A stretch of 64,000 nucleotides of DNA from Lepraria neglecta (taxonomy: Eukaryota; Ascomycota; Lecanoromycetes; Lecanorales; Stereocaulaceae). Below, one piece after another: positions 1 through 12,112 of the stretch. Under the pieces are notes generated by a model that was not told the origin of the DNA, ran no database searches, and worked only from the letters and a program-made list of their open reading frames with translations. The stretch is from assembly GCA_033220425.1 (NCBI GenBank), contig CM065649.1, positions 2,418,001-2,482,000 on the forward strand, given 5' to 3'. How positions within the stretch are numbered: position 1 is the first letter of the stretch; the number at the start of each line of letters is the position of its first letter. The translations under genes and the position numbers were made by a program.

Positions 1-1642
1 CTCTGTGTGTCATCAGGCGCGCTTCTACATAGATAAAAGTGCGGCAATCGCATCGTCACCCAAATACCAACATAACTAAGCCTTTTAGGTAATGCTTGCG
101 GGCTCGATATCAGGATCGTTCGTATTCCTCAGGAAGTTACCGTTGACAAGGAGGTCGAGCTGCATTGTTACTGTGTTGGGGGCTGACGGAGGATTTTCAA
201 GCCTAGGTAAGGAGGCTGTTTCATAGTGATAGGCAGTGTTTCTCGAAGTGAGAATCAGCGGTAAACCTTGAAACAACTGTTAAATAGGGCGAAGTCGAGA
301 CACACGGCTTGTTATCGATGAGGCTCAAGGGTGGATGGAGAACCCCTGATATGCCAAGTTGAGTGTGAGCGGGGGGTCGAGATCTGGGCCGGACTCTTTC
401 GGACCCTCTTTTTACTTTTAGGATTTTAAGGCTATCTTTTCGCTTCGCTGCGCTCCCCACGGGCCAGGTTTCATCATTCAAGCCAGCGTTTAGCTCTTAT
501 CCCCCTGCAAGGGCACAATCTCTATCAAAAGCCAATAAAAGATGGTTGTTTTTTCCAAGAGAACAGTTCGTATTTCTCCATGACGCCGCTAACCATGTGG
601 CCGACTTGATGAATTATCAATAGTTTATAGCAACAACCTTGTAAAATTGCGAAGACGTGGCTTGCGCACAGTCGCAATCAAAAGTTGTCATGCATATAAA
701 GGATCGCCGAGATGAATTGGATGTTCGAAGTGTGTTTCAGACGAGCTGCGCACGTTTGAACCCGGTCGCGGCGGTGAAGAGAACAGCCTGCAGTTGTCGC
801 CATGGTTCTGTACGAGGTACATAGCTGTCACCCATGTAGTGGCATAAATGCTTGTACCTTAATACGTTGGTCGGAAACTTGGTACTCGTACTTGGGTAGA
901 CTAGTGAGGCCACTCGTAGCAGTCTAGGTCAGCTCATTCCCGCCTAGCGTAATTATTCGAAAAGCTTCACTGGACTTAGCGATCGTCACAGAACATCACC
1001 TTCTCATTGCCCAATGTTGATGGCCTTCACGAAGTGACGCTCACTTGGCCTGCTCATTGTTGAAGTCCGAGGATACTGATCCTCCTGTCGACTTCCTGAA
1101 ACAGTGCGGAATTAGGTTACCGGGGTAAGCTTCGCCTCTACACCACTCCCGATCTTCACTCATCCACTTACCCTTGCAGCTGAACATCCAAATATTTTCA
1201 CGACCATCCTTCAACTGCACTGATCGGACGAAAGTGTGGGTGGCCCATTGCCTGACTGGACGCTATTCGGAAGCCCTGAGGCTTGATTACTGCGCTGTCT
1301 TGGTCGGAGCTTAGGCTATCCACTCGTTTTTCTCCGCTTGTCTTCGCGGCTATCTCCCTGGTGCCTGTCCTCCATCGCGAATCCATTGCATCGCGTACAT
1401 CATACCGAATCGGCATTCGATTAAGGTTGCCTTACGGCCTGAAAAGCCGGCTCCAACGCCTGGAGCCTGCCAATTCGCAAGGGGAATACATTTTAGTCGG
1501 GTGGATGTGGGCAAGCCTGGCCTATGTGTCTGCGTAGAGGCTAGTGGAGAGGCTTGAAACAACCTATCGATACGCCGGCCCTGACGTCTGCTGTCGACTG
1601 CCACAGTAGACTTGGCTTCTGGCAACCCAGGATCTTATCAGC
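1..1642. other. No gene recognised; left-edge intergenic DNA and upstream region of the LIM-RhoGAP
   Basis: Only short open frames without family resemblance are visible on either strand. The last few hundred bases are presumably the promoter and 5' leader of the plus-strand LIM-RhoGAP gene. I see no repeat, RNA gene or transposon signature. Confidence 0.5.
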
Positions 1643-4600
1643 ATGGAGTCGTCCGCTGGTTTTCCGGAATCTCCTGTGGAAGCAGACGACATTGCATACC
1701 CGTGCAAAGGCTGCGGAGAGGTATGTCATACGCCGCCACTCTGCCTTTCAGCTGATCCAGCTATGCCGCCCCCTGACTCGAGCTTCAATACTAACGACGT
1801 CAATAATCAACAGATCCTTGAGGAAGGAAAGGCCTTCGAACTTGGTATGTTCTACAACAATAATGGGAATCACTTGTCGAGACCGATATACTGATTGGCT
1901 TCCAGCGGGCAATCGATGGCATATAGACTGCTTTCGTTGCAATACATGCGGCACCATCCTCGACTCCGATGCGAACCTCCTCCTCCTCGGCGACGGGTCG
2001 CTCATCTGCAACAGTTGTACATACAGCTGCAGTGTCTGTGGGAATAAGATCGAGGATCTGGCCATCCTGACCGGCGATCAAGCCTTCTGCGCCGACTGCT
2101 TTAAGTGCCGGAACTGCAAGAAGAAGATCGAAAATCTCAAATACGCTAGGACATCACAGGGTATATTTTGCATGGAATGTCACGAATCGTTGATGCAGCG
2201 ACGACGGAAAAAATCGCAAAAGAAAAATACAAATCGCCACAAACATCTACAGCAACCACCTAACAACGCCATGCTCTTGGACAAGTCTTTGCCATCTCTA
2301 CCGCCCAGTGCTGCCAGTCAGAGCGCCTTCTCCCCAGACAATGAGAGTCCTCCATCAGAAACCTATTCCGAGACACCCACAGATCTTCATCATCCAACAT
2401 CACTTAAAAGACCGTCGAACTCGAGAACGAGATCAGAAGCTTCTGGACCCAGTGATGGAGTCCGAGGTACGCCGAAACGGCCGCCGGACTTGAGATCAAA
2501 TTCGTCAAGAAGTGACAAACGGGACAGATCTCCCCTGGCCCAGGAAGACGAGCGCAAAGGTACTAACCACTTCCATCTCATGTATGGGGAATCTTGAAAG
2601 CTAACATACCTTAGAAAACTTAACGTTACCGTCCTCTACATACCAGAACAACAGAAACTCCGCACATTCCCAGCTGTCGGAAACCTCTGCGAATGGCGAA
2701 GGCTTTTTCATACCAATGGCCCTTGATCCGAATCCAGCACCTGGACCATCTCCTCTATCTAGACGGGACGAAAACACACAATGGGATCCAAGTAGCTCAC
2801 AACGAGGCGAGAGCAAGCCCAACGCACGCGATTACTTCCAAGCTATCAATGCGGCCGGACGCAAAGCGCCAATAGAACAGGAGAAAGAGAATGCTGTTGA
2901 CTCGCCTGTTGATTCTCGACATTCATCTCAACCAAATAGTCCTCACATAGTACACCAATATCAGGAAAGAGGTCGGCAAATATCATCCGATATTACAGAC
3001 CAATTACGGAAAAAGAAAGAGATTGGCAACAAATCGATCAACGCTATTGCAAATGAGACTCCTCGTGAAAAGGCTACGAATGAGTCTCGGCGACGTAATG
3101 GCGAGACCCCAAATGACAAATTCCAGCTACAAGAAGCACCTAAAAAGAAGAGAAACTCAAAGGTCGATCCTATGGGGCCCTCGATCGACACAAATCAGCC
3201 AACATCAAATTCTGAACCTGTGTCCACGAATACTCAAGTAAGGGAACAGCAGGTAACCGTACCGTCTCACGAGTCTCCTGCGTCATCGCGCTCTGAAGAG
3301 ACACTGAATGGGTCGCCCCGAAACTCCCAAGACTCAAGGAGTCACACCACGACAGACTCGCCCAGCACCCACTCGTCACCTCTGACTACGCAGCTGAAGA
3401 ATGTGCCTGAAAGAGGCGACTCACTAGCTAGGGGCAAGCAGCCTGTCCCAAGGAAAGAGCTGGATGCAGGAGCAGCCAGCAGGCTAGCTAGCGTGTCTAC
3501 TCTAGAAGACGATTTCGAGAAGCCTGCATCCGCCCCTCCAACGACTACTACACAACCTCCTACAAATTCAAGTTCTAGTAGAGGCACTCCTAAAGCTCAA
3601 GATTCTCCAGCGGCTGCAGCGGGAAAGTTCGCTGACGCGCCACCACCTCCTCTGCGTGCTCGAGAGCGGTTGGTCCTTCAAGATGGTTCCTCCAGCGACT
3701 CGTTTGTATCTCCAAGGGTACCGCCCAACCCACCAAACACGGCAGTGCATAAGCAGAAGAATGAGTCAGTCAGCACGATGAAGTCTGAATCCTCGCGTAA
3801 TGATTCGTCACGTAATGGGGAGCCGCCTGTGTCGCCCAAAATGTCACGTAGCAACCATACAGCTGACTCAAGCGTGGATGATGGCTTTTCTCGCGGTGGA
3901 GCTGACGAGGGACAGCAAGAACAAGGCGGTTTCTTACGCCGCGTGTCGCATTCAGTCCGCCATGCAAGGAGCTATAGTGACAGGGGCACCCGAATGTCCA
4001 GGGAGCAGAAATGGCCAAAATCGCCTTTAATACCGTCTGGTGGGCAGAGCCCTGCTTTTGGCCATGAGATCGGCAGTCCAACGACATCATCGCCGGAGAA
4101 CAGGGAGGAGCTCATTTTCTTCAAGAACGAATTGCGTAGAGAGCGGCAGAAGGGTCTGGAAAAGGATCAGCGTCTCGCGGAATTGGAAGCTGCGCTGGAA
4201 GCAAAGACCTCTATCAAACAGATGAACACGGAGCTACGAGAAAAGAGATCTACAATGGTTGTCCTTGATACGCAAAAGGAGATAGTGTTTCGGGAGTTGG
4301 AAGTTCTCACAGAACACATCGCTTCAGCGAAGAAGAGTGGGGAGCCTCTGGACGTCGCAAAGCTAAGCAACACCGTCTTACGAGAATTTGCGGAAAGCTT
4401 GCAGAAGCTGAGGGATTCGTTTGCGCCCCAAATAGAGGATCTTACTCAGCGAAGGAACGAAATCATTGAAGAAGTGGCAAATCTCACCCAATTGAAAGGC
4501 AAGAGCTTCCAGGAATTCGAACACCTATCTTTGAAGAATGCACAACTGGCAGATGTGAACAACCAACTTGCACACCAGATCCGAGAGCTTTACAAAGCAA

Positions 4601-5870
4601 ACGCTGGTCCCCCACTGGATGTTGTACGACCTCCACCTAATGGGCTTGGGATATATACGCAACACTCAAAAGAGAGGTCTATGGATACTAGAGAGCCGAG
4701 ACCTTCGATTACAGAAAGTAACCTGACTGGCTCCACTGTGGTTCAGGAACATGATGTTGAACCAGCGACGTATTTGTCAGCTCCACAAGTCATCAATATC
4801 CGGAAAGCTCAGCCCAAGAAGTTCAACTGGAAGAAGGGTGGCCACAATGTTGCAAAGGGCGTCACCAAAGGTCTGAAGGCGGCTTTCAATGAACGGGATA
4901 GAGGTCAAAGAGAGGTCCAGTACACGGAGGGTATGCCATATGGCCAAATGCCACAGCAGGAGTATCCTACCAGCAGCCTTCCGAGGAATCAGAGTATCGA
5001 CCAAAGACAAGGATTGGGAGGTTTCTTTGGGAAGGAAAAAGGCAGGCCTCAGCATAAACCCTCGCCCAACGGGAGTATGCCTGCTGTCAATGCCGATGGT
5101 GGTCCAGGTAAGATTTGCTTATGCTCGCGCCTGTGAGATTACCTTGCTAAAATATATCATCAGCTCTATTTGGTTCCGAACTCGAGCAGCGTGCAGAGTA
5201 CGAACGGGTCAACATCCCAGGTATCGTGATGCGCTGTATCCAGGAAGTGGACGCCAGAGGTAAGCTTCAGTCCTTTTCATCTCACATTGGTTTTCTCCTA
5301 ATTCTAACCCGTGCAGGCATGGACATCGAAGGCATCTACCGCAAATCCGGCGGCAACTCGCAAATCGAAATAATTAAAGAAGGTTTCGAACGCAACAACG
5401 ATTACGACATCTCTGACCCGGACCTCGACATCAGCGCCGTTACCAGCACCCTAAAACAATACTTCCGCAAACTCCCCACCCCCCTCATAACCTACGAAGT
5501 CTACGACAAACTCCTCGAATCCACGCCCAATCCCTCCCAAGACATCGACCCCTCACATCCCGTCCACCCCGCCCACCCCAATAATTACAATTACCGGATC
5601 TCCAGCATGAGGAGTGCTATTAACGAACTACCTAGTCACCACCGCGCTACGCTAGAGGTGCTGGTGTTTCATTTAGCAAGAGTGATCGAGCAGCAGACGG
5701 AGAATTTGATGACGAGTGCGAACGTTGCGGTTGTTTTTGCCCCGACGATTATGCGGCCGGAAAGTTTGGCGAGGGAGATGCAAGATACACAGACGAAAAA
5801 TGGGGCGGTGCAATTTTTGATTGAGAATTGTCAGGGGGTGTTTTTGGAGGAAGATTGTAGGGGTGAGTGA
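1643..5870 (+). CDS. rga1: LIM-domain Rho GTPase-activating protein (Rga1-like)
   Basis: Predicted Rho/Cdc42 GTPase-activating protein of the fungal LIM-RhoGAP family, which controls polarity and septation at the cell cortex. Six exons: 1643-1720, 1814-1844, 1906-2559, 2615-5107, 5164-5259, 5317-5870, totalling 3906 nt or 1301 aa. All introns are GT-AG. Two LIM zinc fingers lie at the N-terminus; the first begins at CKGC in exon 1 and is completed across two introns, and the second begins CSVC. A long Ser/Pro/Asn-rich, probably disordered linker follows, then a coiled coil (about 4100-4600 nt), a basic FNWKKGG motif, and a C-terminal RhoGAP domain with the arginine finger in GIYRKSGG (about R1126). 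The size and domain order match S. pombe Rga1-type proteins. The start at 1643 is the first ATG that gives the first LIM cysteines. The gene converges on ask1. Confidence 0.93.
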
Positions 5871-6758
5871 ACAGGGTCCCGACAAAGCAAGAAGGAAGAG
5901 GTGAGAGAGAAGAAGGGCAATGGGTAGGGGCATGGGTATGGGAATGGGTACGGAAATTGGGGATTGGAGTCACGGGATGTTCTGCATTTTCGGGCCATCA
6001 AAGAGCTAGCTTGGTCTGGGTCTGACAGGACATTGGACATCGTCGAAGTCTGAACAATCAGACAAAACCACAGAATGGAGGAGCACAGGACAGCAAGGGC
6101 GAGATTTCCCCTGGATCTTGGAGACTGGGCGCTGGCAACTATACCCTTTCGACGCGACGCTATCTTATCATACGTCTATAAATCTACAGCACTTCTAGCG
6201 GGCGGGCGTGTTTTTGCTCTGTCTTTCGATTTGAGGATATCTTCCGGAGATGATACTTGGTAGTTTCCTCCGTGTTTTTAGTCCAAAGGAGCGAGGTAGT
6301 TGGCAAAGCTACCTTATTATGGAGCGAATTTTCTATACAACACTCTGTAATTAGCCTCGAGGTTTCTTGTATAAAAGCATCATGACGAAGAGACTGTTCA
6401 AGTTAAAGAATGGGACCTAAGCAGTCATGGAGAGACTTGTTCACTGAAGGCACCTTTCATCGACATCTAATTGCAGGCCAGCTACCCAGATTCTGGCACA
6501 TGCGAATCTCTCAAGTCTTCGTTTCGACGCTGTGTCAGCTCTTGATCTCCTAGGATTCCATATTTCTCGCTCAACAGGCCTAGGAAATTTCGAATTTTTT
6601 GGTTCTAGATTCTTTAATATGCAAGACCTGTGTTCAATTCTCTGACACAAGCACTCCTCTCGACCGTCAATTATACACAATCATCTCACAACCAGCATGA
6701 GGAACGAACGCTGAAACATCTGCAATTCCACATCGAGTTCACTAATCATTAGATTAAT
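5871..6758. other. Convergent 3' region between rga1 and ask1
   Basis: About 890 bases between two convergent stop codons. It holds a short G-rich stretch with imperfect ATGGGTA-like units near 5920-5960, but no open frame worth calling. It probably contains both 3' UTRs. Confidence 0.5.
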
Positions 6759-8074
6759 TCAGAACGTATCCTCATCTATCCCCGTCCTTCTGACGACACT
6801 TGGACTATCCTCGTCCAAATCGTCCGTCACGTTTCCCCCAGCCGTAAGTAGTAGGTCCTCTACAATTCGCTTCGATGCCTCCCGCGCTACATCCAGTCAG
6901 CTCCTGCACATTCGCCAAACGATGTTGCAAATCAAGACTTCAAGGTCAAACATACCAGGCGTCCTCATCAGTCTCCCCTGCGGAACATGAAACTGCATCG
7001 TCTTCGGCGGACTCATCCCCATCGGCTCTCCATCCTCCTCGTCATCCGAGTCATCCCAACCTATATCCCGACTCCGCTTCCTTGCAGCACTCCCCGCCCT
7101 GTCCCTCGCAGGCGTCAAGACACTCGTGCCCGGCACTCGGCCTTTCCTAGCCGGCGTATCGAAGATCTCGGCATGTAACTCTGGCGCAGCGATCGCGGGC
7201 GAGGAGTCCAGATCGCTATCGTCTTTGTACCTGCCTCTTCCCTTTCTAGCGGTTGAGGGTCTTGGTGTTTGTTCTGTTTGCGATTTGCTGCGCTGGGGTA
7301 GGCGCGCTGTGGAATGGGGGGTGGCTTGCAGTCGCCAGTTTTTGTCAAGGACGCGGTGGAGGAGGACGTCGTTTGCTGGCGTTCGGCGGGCGGTTGTGTG
7401 GTGGGATGTTGATGGTGGGGCGAAGGGGGAGGATTGGAGATCTGGTGAGGCATTGGCGCGCGGGGTGGATGGGAGTTCGCGCTTTAAGGTCTCGTACGGG
7501 GAGGAGTAAGGGGCTGTCATTGGCTGTTTTTGCTTTTGCTTGGGGCGGGGCGTGCTGTGGATTGGAGACGGGGAGAGGGAGTTGCCTTCGTCGGGGGCGT
7601 AGGTGTGATTGTTGTTGGGGGTTAGTTGGGGCGCGGAGGGGGAGTTGTAGGCTGAGGTTGAGGGGGTTGCGGTGGATGTTGGGTCGTCTTCGGTTTGTGT
7701 TTCGTCGTCCGCTGGGGGTTCTTCGTAGCCGGAGAGGGAGACGTTGGCGGAGGCTTCGAAGAATTGTTTCCAAAACTGGAGGGTGTTAGATGGAGGGTTA
7801 GAGAAGGGAGGAGGGAACGTACTTTGGAGCCTTCCCACACGTTCTTGGAGTGCCCTGCATAATTTTCGACGATTGGTAGGATGCTAGTTGTGACGATGCG
7901 ATGGGCTCGGCTGAAGTTGTGATCAATTTCTGGAGATACAATGTCAATATAATACTTCTCCGGGACTGTGATGCTGGGTTTACCTTGAAGGGTCAATGTG
8001 ATTGATTGCTCAAGCTTCTCCAGCTCCTCCGTTAGGGTGAGATTGCGCTGTGCGGCGACACTCGGACGCGACAT
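6759..8074 (-). CDS. ask1: DASH complex subunit Ask1
   Basis: Subunit of the DASH/Dam1 ring that couples kinetochores to spindle microtubules. Exons read from 8074 downward: 8074-7984, 7929-7823, 7775-6956, 6886-6759, totalling 1146 nt or 381 aa. The N-terminal Ask1 domain is well conserved: a leading helix ending ITLTLQ, then EIDHNFSRAH, IVENYA and WEGSKFWKQFFEAS joined across introns 1 and 2. The remainder is Ser/Pro/Thr-rich with several TP and SP sites, as expected for a Cdk target, and ends in a short conserved tail after intron 3. Intron 1 is 54 nt, a multiple of three, and free of stops, so a retained form would insert 18 residues into the conserved core. The gene is divergent from the 8388 gene with about 310 bp between the starts. 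Confidence 0.93.
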
Positions 8075-8387
8075 TTTGGCAACTGGTTCTAGATCAATTA
8101 AGCTCGCAATTGAACATCTGCAACAGAGCCGATAGAGTGCTTTATTGACGAACCGTGGGATGTATTTAGGGACCGCGTTCTGGGCTTTTTACGCGCTGGC
8201 GAGCTTATCGATAAGAGGCTTAGCGCCGGCGTTCAGGGTCTGGTGGCGGAGCTTTGCCTCCAAACATGACGACGGCACGCAGCTTTGGAACCTTGGAACT
8301 TGTACCTTCACCTTCCCTCGTTAGGCTCCAAGACATTACCTATAGAATCTGAAGCTACCATATTGATCACAGATAAGAATCTTCACG
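8075..8387. promoter_or_regulatory. Divergent promoter between ask1 and the 8388 gene
   Basis: A 313-base spacer between two start codons pointing away from each other, so it must hold both promoters. I did not recognise a specific factor site. Confidence 0.5.
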
Positions 8388-9582
8388 ATGCCAGCACCGC
8401 TGGCCAAAGGTCAGTGTTCCCCGCAGGCCCCCACCATCCTGAGACATACATTCATGCCAGCTGCGGCTGCCTGCTTCTGTCCAGACGAGGTGACCTTGGC
8501 TATTACCCATCACAGAAAACTCACAGCTCACAGGCCTCCTCCTCTCCCTCTCCCTCCTTTTCGCCGCCGGTCTCGCTGCCTATGAAAACCCTCATGTCCG
8601 CCAGTGGATAGACGAATCGAGACGAAAGGTTGCAATCGCTCTACACAGCCTCGGCGATGAAGTAGCTCCCCGGCCCTCGGAGTCGAGGGATGCTTCCCCA
8701 GATGCCTCCACTCGAGAAGATGAAGACCCCGAAGCCGTGGAACGGAGGCGGAAAGCTCGACAAGAGATTCTGGAACGAGGGAGAATATTAGAGGAGAGGC
8801 GAAGGTCAAGACAAGCGTCTACTGGTAAAGCCAAGAACTTTGACGATCTAGTGGATAAAGATGGTGCTTTGAAGGTTGAGGAGCCATCCGCAACGACGAC
8901 TGCGGCAGAACCACAGGCAGAAGAGCCAGGTTTACGCCACCGACAAACAGAATCTAACGCTGCTGCCCTGGGATCCACCTTCGCCAATCCCTTCGCCGAT
9001 GAAATGCATATCGAATCTGTTCCTTCATTAACAGACCCTACGGTAGACCATGCCTTCGCCGATGCAATGAATATCGACTCCCCTCACACCGTGCAAGATG
9101 ACGCTGAAGACCCTCCCTCTCGCTCAAGGACGCCGACTCTGGCTGTCTCTCCTACATCTCCGCCAGTGCCACCAAAACCAGCAGCATACCAACCCCAACA
9201 CCTCCTCATCGATACTGACGAAATCTCACACCACCCTTCAGAAGAACTTCTCGACCTCACACCAACTACATCCGCCTCTTCCTTCAATGCCGACCCAGCC
9301 GAGCTCAACGACAACCGCCAGCCAACACAGTCGAACTACTGGTCTGTAAATGAATGGGCTGAGAACCATGCAGCGCCGTTCTACTCACCACCTGCAAGCG
9401 TAGCACAAGGGATTGAAGAGAAGATGGACGAGCGCGTGGTTGAGGGCCCACATGCGGGTAGTGACGAGCATGCCAGCCAGGCCGGCAGTGAGGATTCTGA
9501 CGTGATGAGCGACGATGAAGCTCGTATCAGTACTCCCGGAAGCTGGACTGAGGTCGGTAGCCAGGTCAGTGAGTACTACTGA
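8388..9582 (+). CDS. Single-pass membrane protein of unknown function, conserved-looking N-terminus
   Basis: Two exons, 8388-8409 and 8534-9582, give 356 aa. The 124-nt intron splits a Gly codon. After a seven-residue leader comes one hydrophobic Leu/Ala-rich segment (about residues 8-23), then YENPHVRQWIDESRR and IALHSLGDE, which I believe are a conserved signature of an unnamed Pezizomycotina family. A charged Arg/Glu-rich helix follows (about residues 60-100). The rest is acidic and probably disordered, with a small internal repeat of the form FADxMxIxS near 8995 and 9055. A tail-out membrane-anchored adaptor is possible, but I assign no function. It converges closely with the dehydrogenase gene (stop to stop 167 bp). 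Confidence 0.8.
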
Positions 9583-9749
9583 TTATGGGATCGTATCGGG
9601 CAATGGGCGTACATTCATTGCATGGAAAGGTGGGTTCAACAAATGGTCGGCCAGGCGCCGGGGTTCACAAATGTCATTTCGGGTTTGAGAATTGAAAGAT
9701 TTTATGCATCTGCTGTAACTTGTCACCATTCTTACAAGATATCTCTTAC

Positions 9750-10877
9750 TTATGCATTAGGATGCACCACCACCCCTTTCCCAGCACTCCCATCTCTATA
9801 TGCATCCAAAGCCACGTTAACCTCCCCCTCATTCAACCCCTCCACAAACCTAACCTCTGGACACTTGACCAACCCCCTTTCCACCCACCCTGGCAACTCC
9901 CTCCAAAATCCCTCCTTTAAGTCCCCCAACCCTTTACTCGTCCCAGTCACAAATCTCGCTTCACAGCGCGGTCTCTCCTTCGCAATCGTTTCCGCATCGA
10001 TAGGATGCAATGCCAATAATGTGCTAGCAGTATCAGTAGCGAGAAGTGAAATAGCAAGCTCGTACGTCCAACTCGCGCAGTCATACACCTGTGTCACGTC
10101 CCAGTCATGCACATGTGTGACATTCTCAGCACCGCCAGCCTTGGCATGTACAAGGGCCGCGATCTCAGATTGGGGCAGATGTCGGTTAATGACGCACGTT
10201 GCGCCGAGCGCTATGAGTTCTTGTTCTCGCGCTTTGGAGGCTATGGCTATGATGGCGGTGATGCGGGCGAGTTTGGCGAATTGGATTGCTAGTTTGCCTA
10301 CGTTTGTGCCAGCACCGATTATTACGAGGGTCTGGTTTGCATTGTTATAGTTCCCGTTGCCGAACGGAGCATCAAAGCCAAAGCCCGTTGAGGTGTGGAA
10401 GAGCGCAATGAATGAAGTCGATGCGTTGACGGGTAGCGTGACTACTTGATCCTCCGTGAAGCCGGCGGGTACCTTGGCTGTGGCGGTGATGTCGAGAACG
10501 GCATATTGTTGTAAGCCGGCTTGATCTGGAGTCGGATACTCTACAGATGCTTGGCCAAAGATGTGGTCGCCCTTGTTGTATGGAGCTGATGTGTTGGGCC
10601 CGAACGCTTGCACGATGCCGGCGAGATTGGTGCCAAGGATGTAGGGGAGTTTGTGGCCGATGAAGAGGCCGGCGTCTCGGCCGTAGGTGTCGTGGGGGAG
10701 AACTGAGAAGGTAGTAGTAACTTAGGTGGCGAAAGGAATGAATTGGAAGAGGCGGGAGCACGCACTCATGGTTGAGGTGATCTTGATTAGGACTTGGCCT
10801 TCCTCTGGTTGGGGGATGGGACGTGTGGTGAGGATCACTGGTTTTCCGACCTCTTTTACTATTAGTGCTTTCTGCAT
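9750..10877 (-). CDS. Medium-chain dehydrogenase/reductase, quinone-oxidoreductase/CipB-like
   Basis: NAD(P)H-dependent oxidoreductase of the medium-chain alcohol dehydrogenase superfamily. Exons 10877-10766 and 10702-9750 with a 63-nt intron give 354 aa. The N-terminal GroES-like half includes LPYILGTNLAG and KGDHIFG. The Rossmann half carries VIIGAGTNVGKLAIQFAK, an AXGXXG-type nucleotide-binding loop, followed by ALGATCVI, the usual substrate-distal motif. I do not see the Cys/His set of the catalytic zinc site, so it resembles the zinc-independent enoyl-reductase or CipB-type members. The natural substrate cannot be told from the sequence. It lies in tandem with fyv7, but 580 bp apart and not obviously linked in function. 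Confidence 0.88.
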
Positions 10878-11458
10878 TGTGTGAGGCTGGCATTGATTAG
10901 GGAGTATATGAGAGTATCCAGAAAGGTAGATCAGGTCACTGTTATTAAAGTGTGTCGCTCAAGCTTTCCTCTGGGCGAAGACCAAAAGGACGAAGGGCAT
11001 TCGAGATATATAGCTTCAGGGTTCAGCTTATGTAGAGTGATTATGTGCTCGATAAGTGAAGCCGGAGAGAGTGCATGCTAAGAGCGTGACTAACTCACAT
11101 CATGGAGAAAGCTCAAGGATTGAGTTGTGACCAGTGTGAATGCAGTCAGAATGTTACCTCGATGAGTAAACCGACTGCAGGCCGGCTTGGCAGCTTAATA
11201 CTGTAAGCAAGATGGTCGGTTGCTTTCGTGACCCTCGTGAATCCAGCCATGACACTGGTTGTCCATTTGGCATCGAGAACACCGAGAGATTACGCCCAGT
11301 TGAAGTCTTTGGGCCTCGTTCGGCTTTTCTCGCCCCGTTCAATAAACGAGTAAGCCAGGGTGAAAGCGAAGTCCAACACAAACTCAAATATTCTGTAAAG
11401 GGCGGTCTTTTTCGATGTTTGGTCCATAACTGGTGACATCGCACGAGTTGAAGGCTAT
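10878..11458. other. Intergenic region, upstream of the dehydrogenase and downstream of fyv7
   Basis: About 580 bases with no supportable gene on either strand. It should contain the dehydrogenase promoter and the fyv7 3' UTR. Confidence 0.5.
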
Positions 11459-12112
11459 TCACTCTGCAACCATCCTCTGCACCTTCTCGAGCAACACTTT
11501 GCTCTCACGACCCAGCTTCCTCTGACCGTCTTTGCCTCCAGACCGTGCTTTCGCCATAGCCTTGCGAAATCTTTCTCTCTCTTCAAATTTTGCCTGCCGC
11601 TGGCGATTTGCCTCTTCTATCTCCTTCTGCCGTTTTTCACGGTCTTCTCTCCGCTGTTGGGCTAGCTGAGCTTCTCTTTGGAACGGGACTGGTTTAGGGC
11701 GTGGCAGTCTCCTTTGCCGAGGACGTTGATCTGCTTGTTGCTGTTGCTGTGGTACAGTTTCAGGTTCGTCTAGCATTGCTTGTCTCTCTGGGTGAAGCTC
11801 TAAAGAAGCAGAGGCCTCTTCTGGTGCAGTTGGGCCATTGGGCGTAGCTTGTGAGGCGTTTGCTTGTTCTCGCTCCTTGATCTTGTTGTAGGATTTCTTG
11901 ACTTTTGCTTTTCGTATGAGGTCTTTCTTGATCTTTTGTACTGTATCTCGATTAGCCGTGCACAGACATTTTGCACAGAAAAGCGTACCTTTGCGCCTAT
12001 GCGTGCCATCTGGCAAGTTGTCTGGTCCGACGGAGAAGCCTTTTCTCGGCTTCTTGACTTCTCTGCCATTTTCGCCTGGCTCAGCATCATTTACGGGCCT
12101 TTTTGGTGCCAT
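11459..12112 (-). CDS. fyv7: rRNA-processing protein Fyv7
   Basis: Small basic nucleolar protein needed for 18S rRNA maturation in yeast. Exons 12112-11989 and 11940-11459 give 201 aa. The Fyv7 signature [17 protein letters not shown] joins [18 protein letters not shown] across the intron. A Gln-rich stretch and a long Arg/Glu/Lys helix follow ([20 protein letters not shown]). The start is the ATG of MAPKRP; the two codons upstream in this frame are not ATG. The intron is 48 nt, a multiple of three, and contains no stop, so an unspliced message would still be translated with 16 extra residues in the middle of the signature. Splicing is favoured because the joined motif matches the family. Confidence 0.88.
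   Translation of the reverse strand: MAPKRPVNDAEPGENGREVKKPRKGFSVGPDNLPDGTHRRKGTLFCAKCLCTANRDTVQKIKKDLIRKAKVKKSYNKIKEREQANASQATPNGPTAPEEASASLELHPERQAMLDEPETVPQQQQQADQRPRQRRLPRPKPVPFQREAQLAQQRREDREKRQKEIEEANRQRQAKFEERERFRKAMAKARSGGKDGQRKLGRESKVLLEKVQRMVAE

Noticed and set aside
5880-5965. Imperfect ATGGGTA-like repeats after the rga1 stop
   Set aside because: Units are few and irregular. It is treated as ordinary 3' UTR composition rather than a minisatellite.
7115-7789. Long open frames on the plus strand and in other minus frames across ask1
   Set aside because: They are shadows of the low-complexity ask1 coding region, rich in Arg/Gly/Pro by codon composition, with no family resemblance. 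Ask1 explains the interval.
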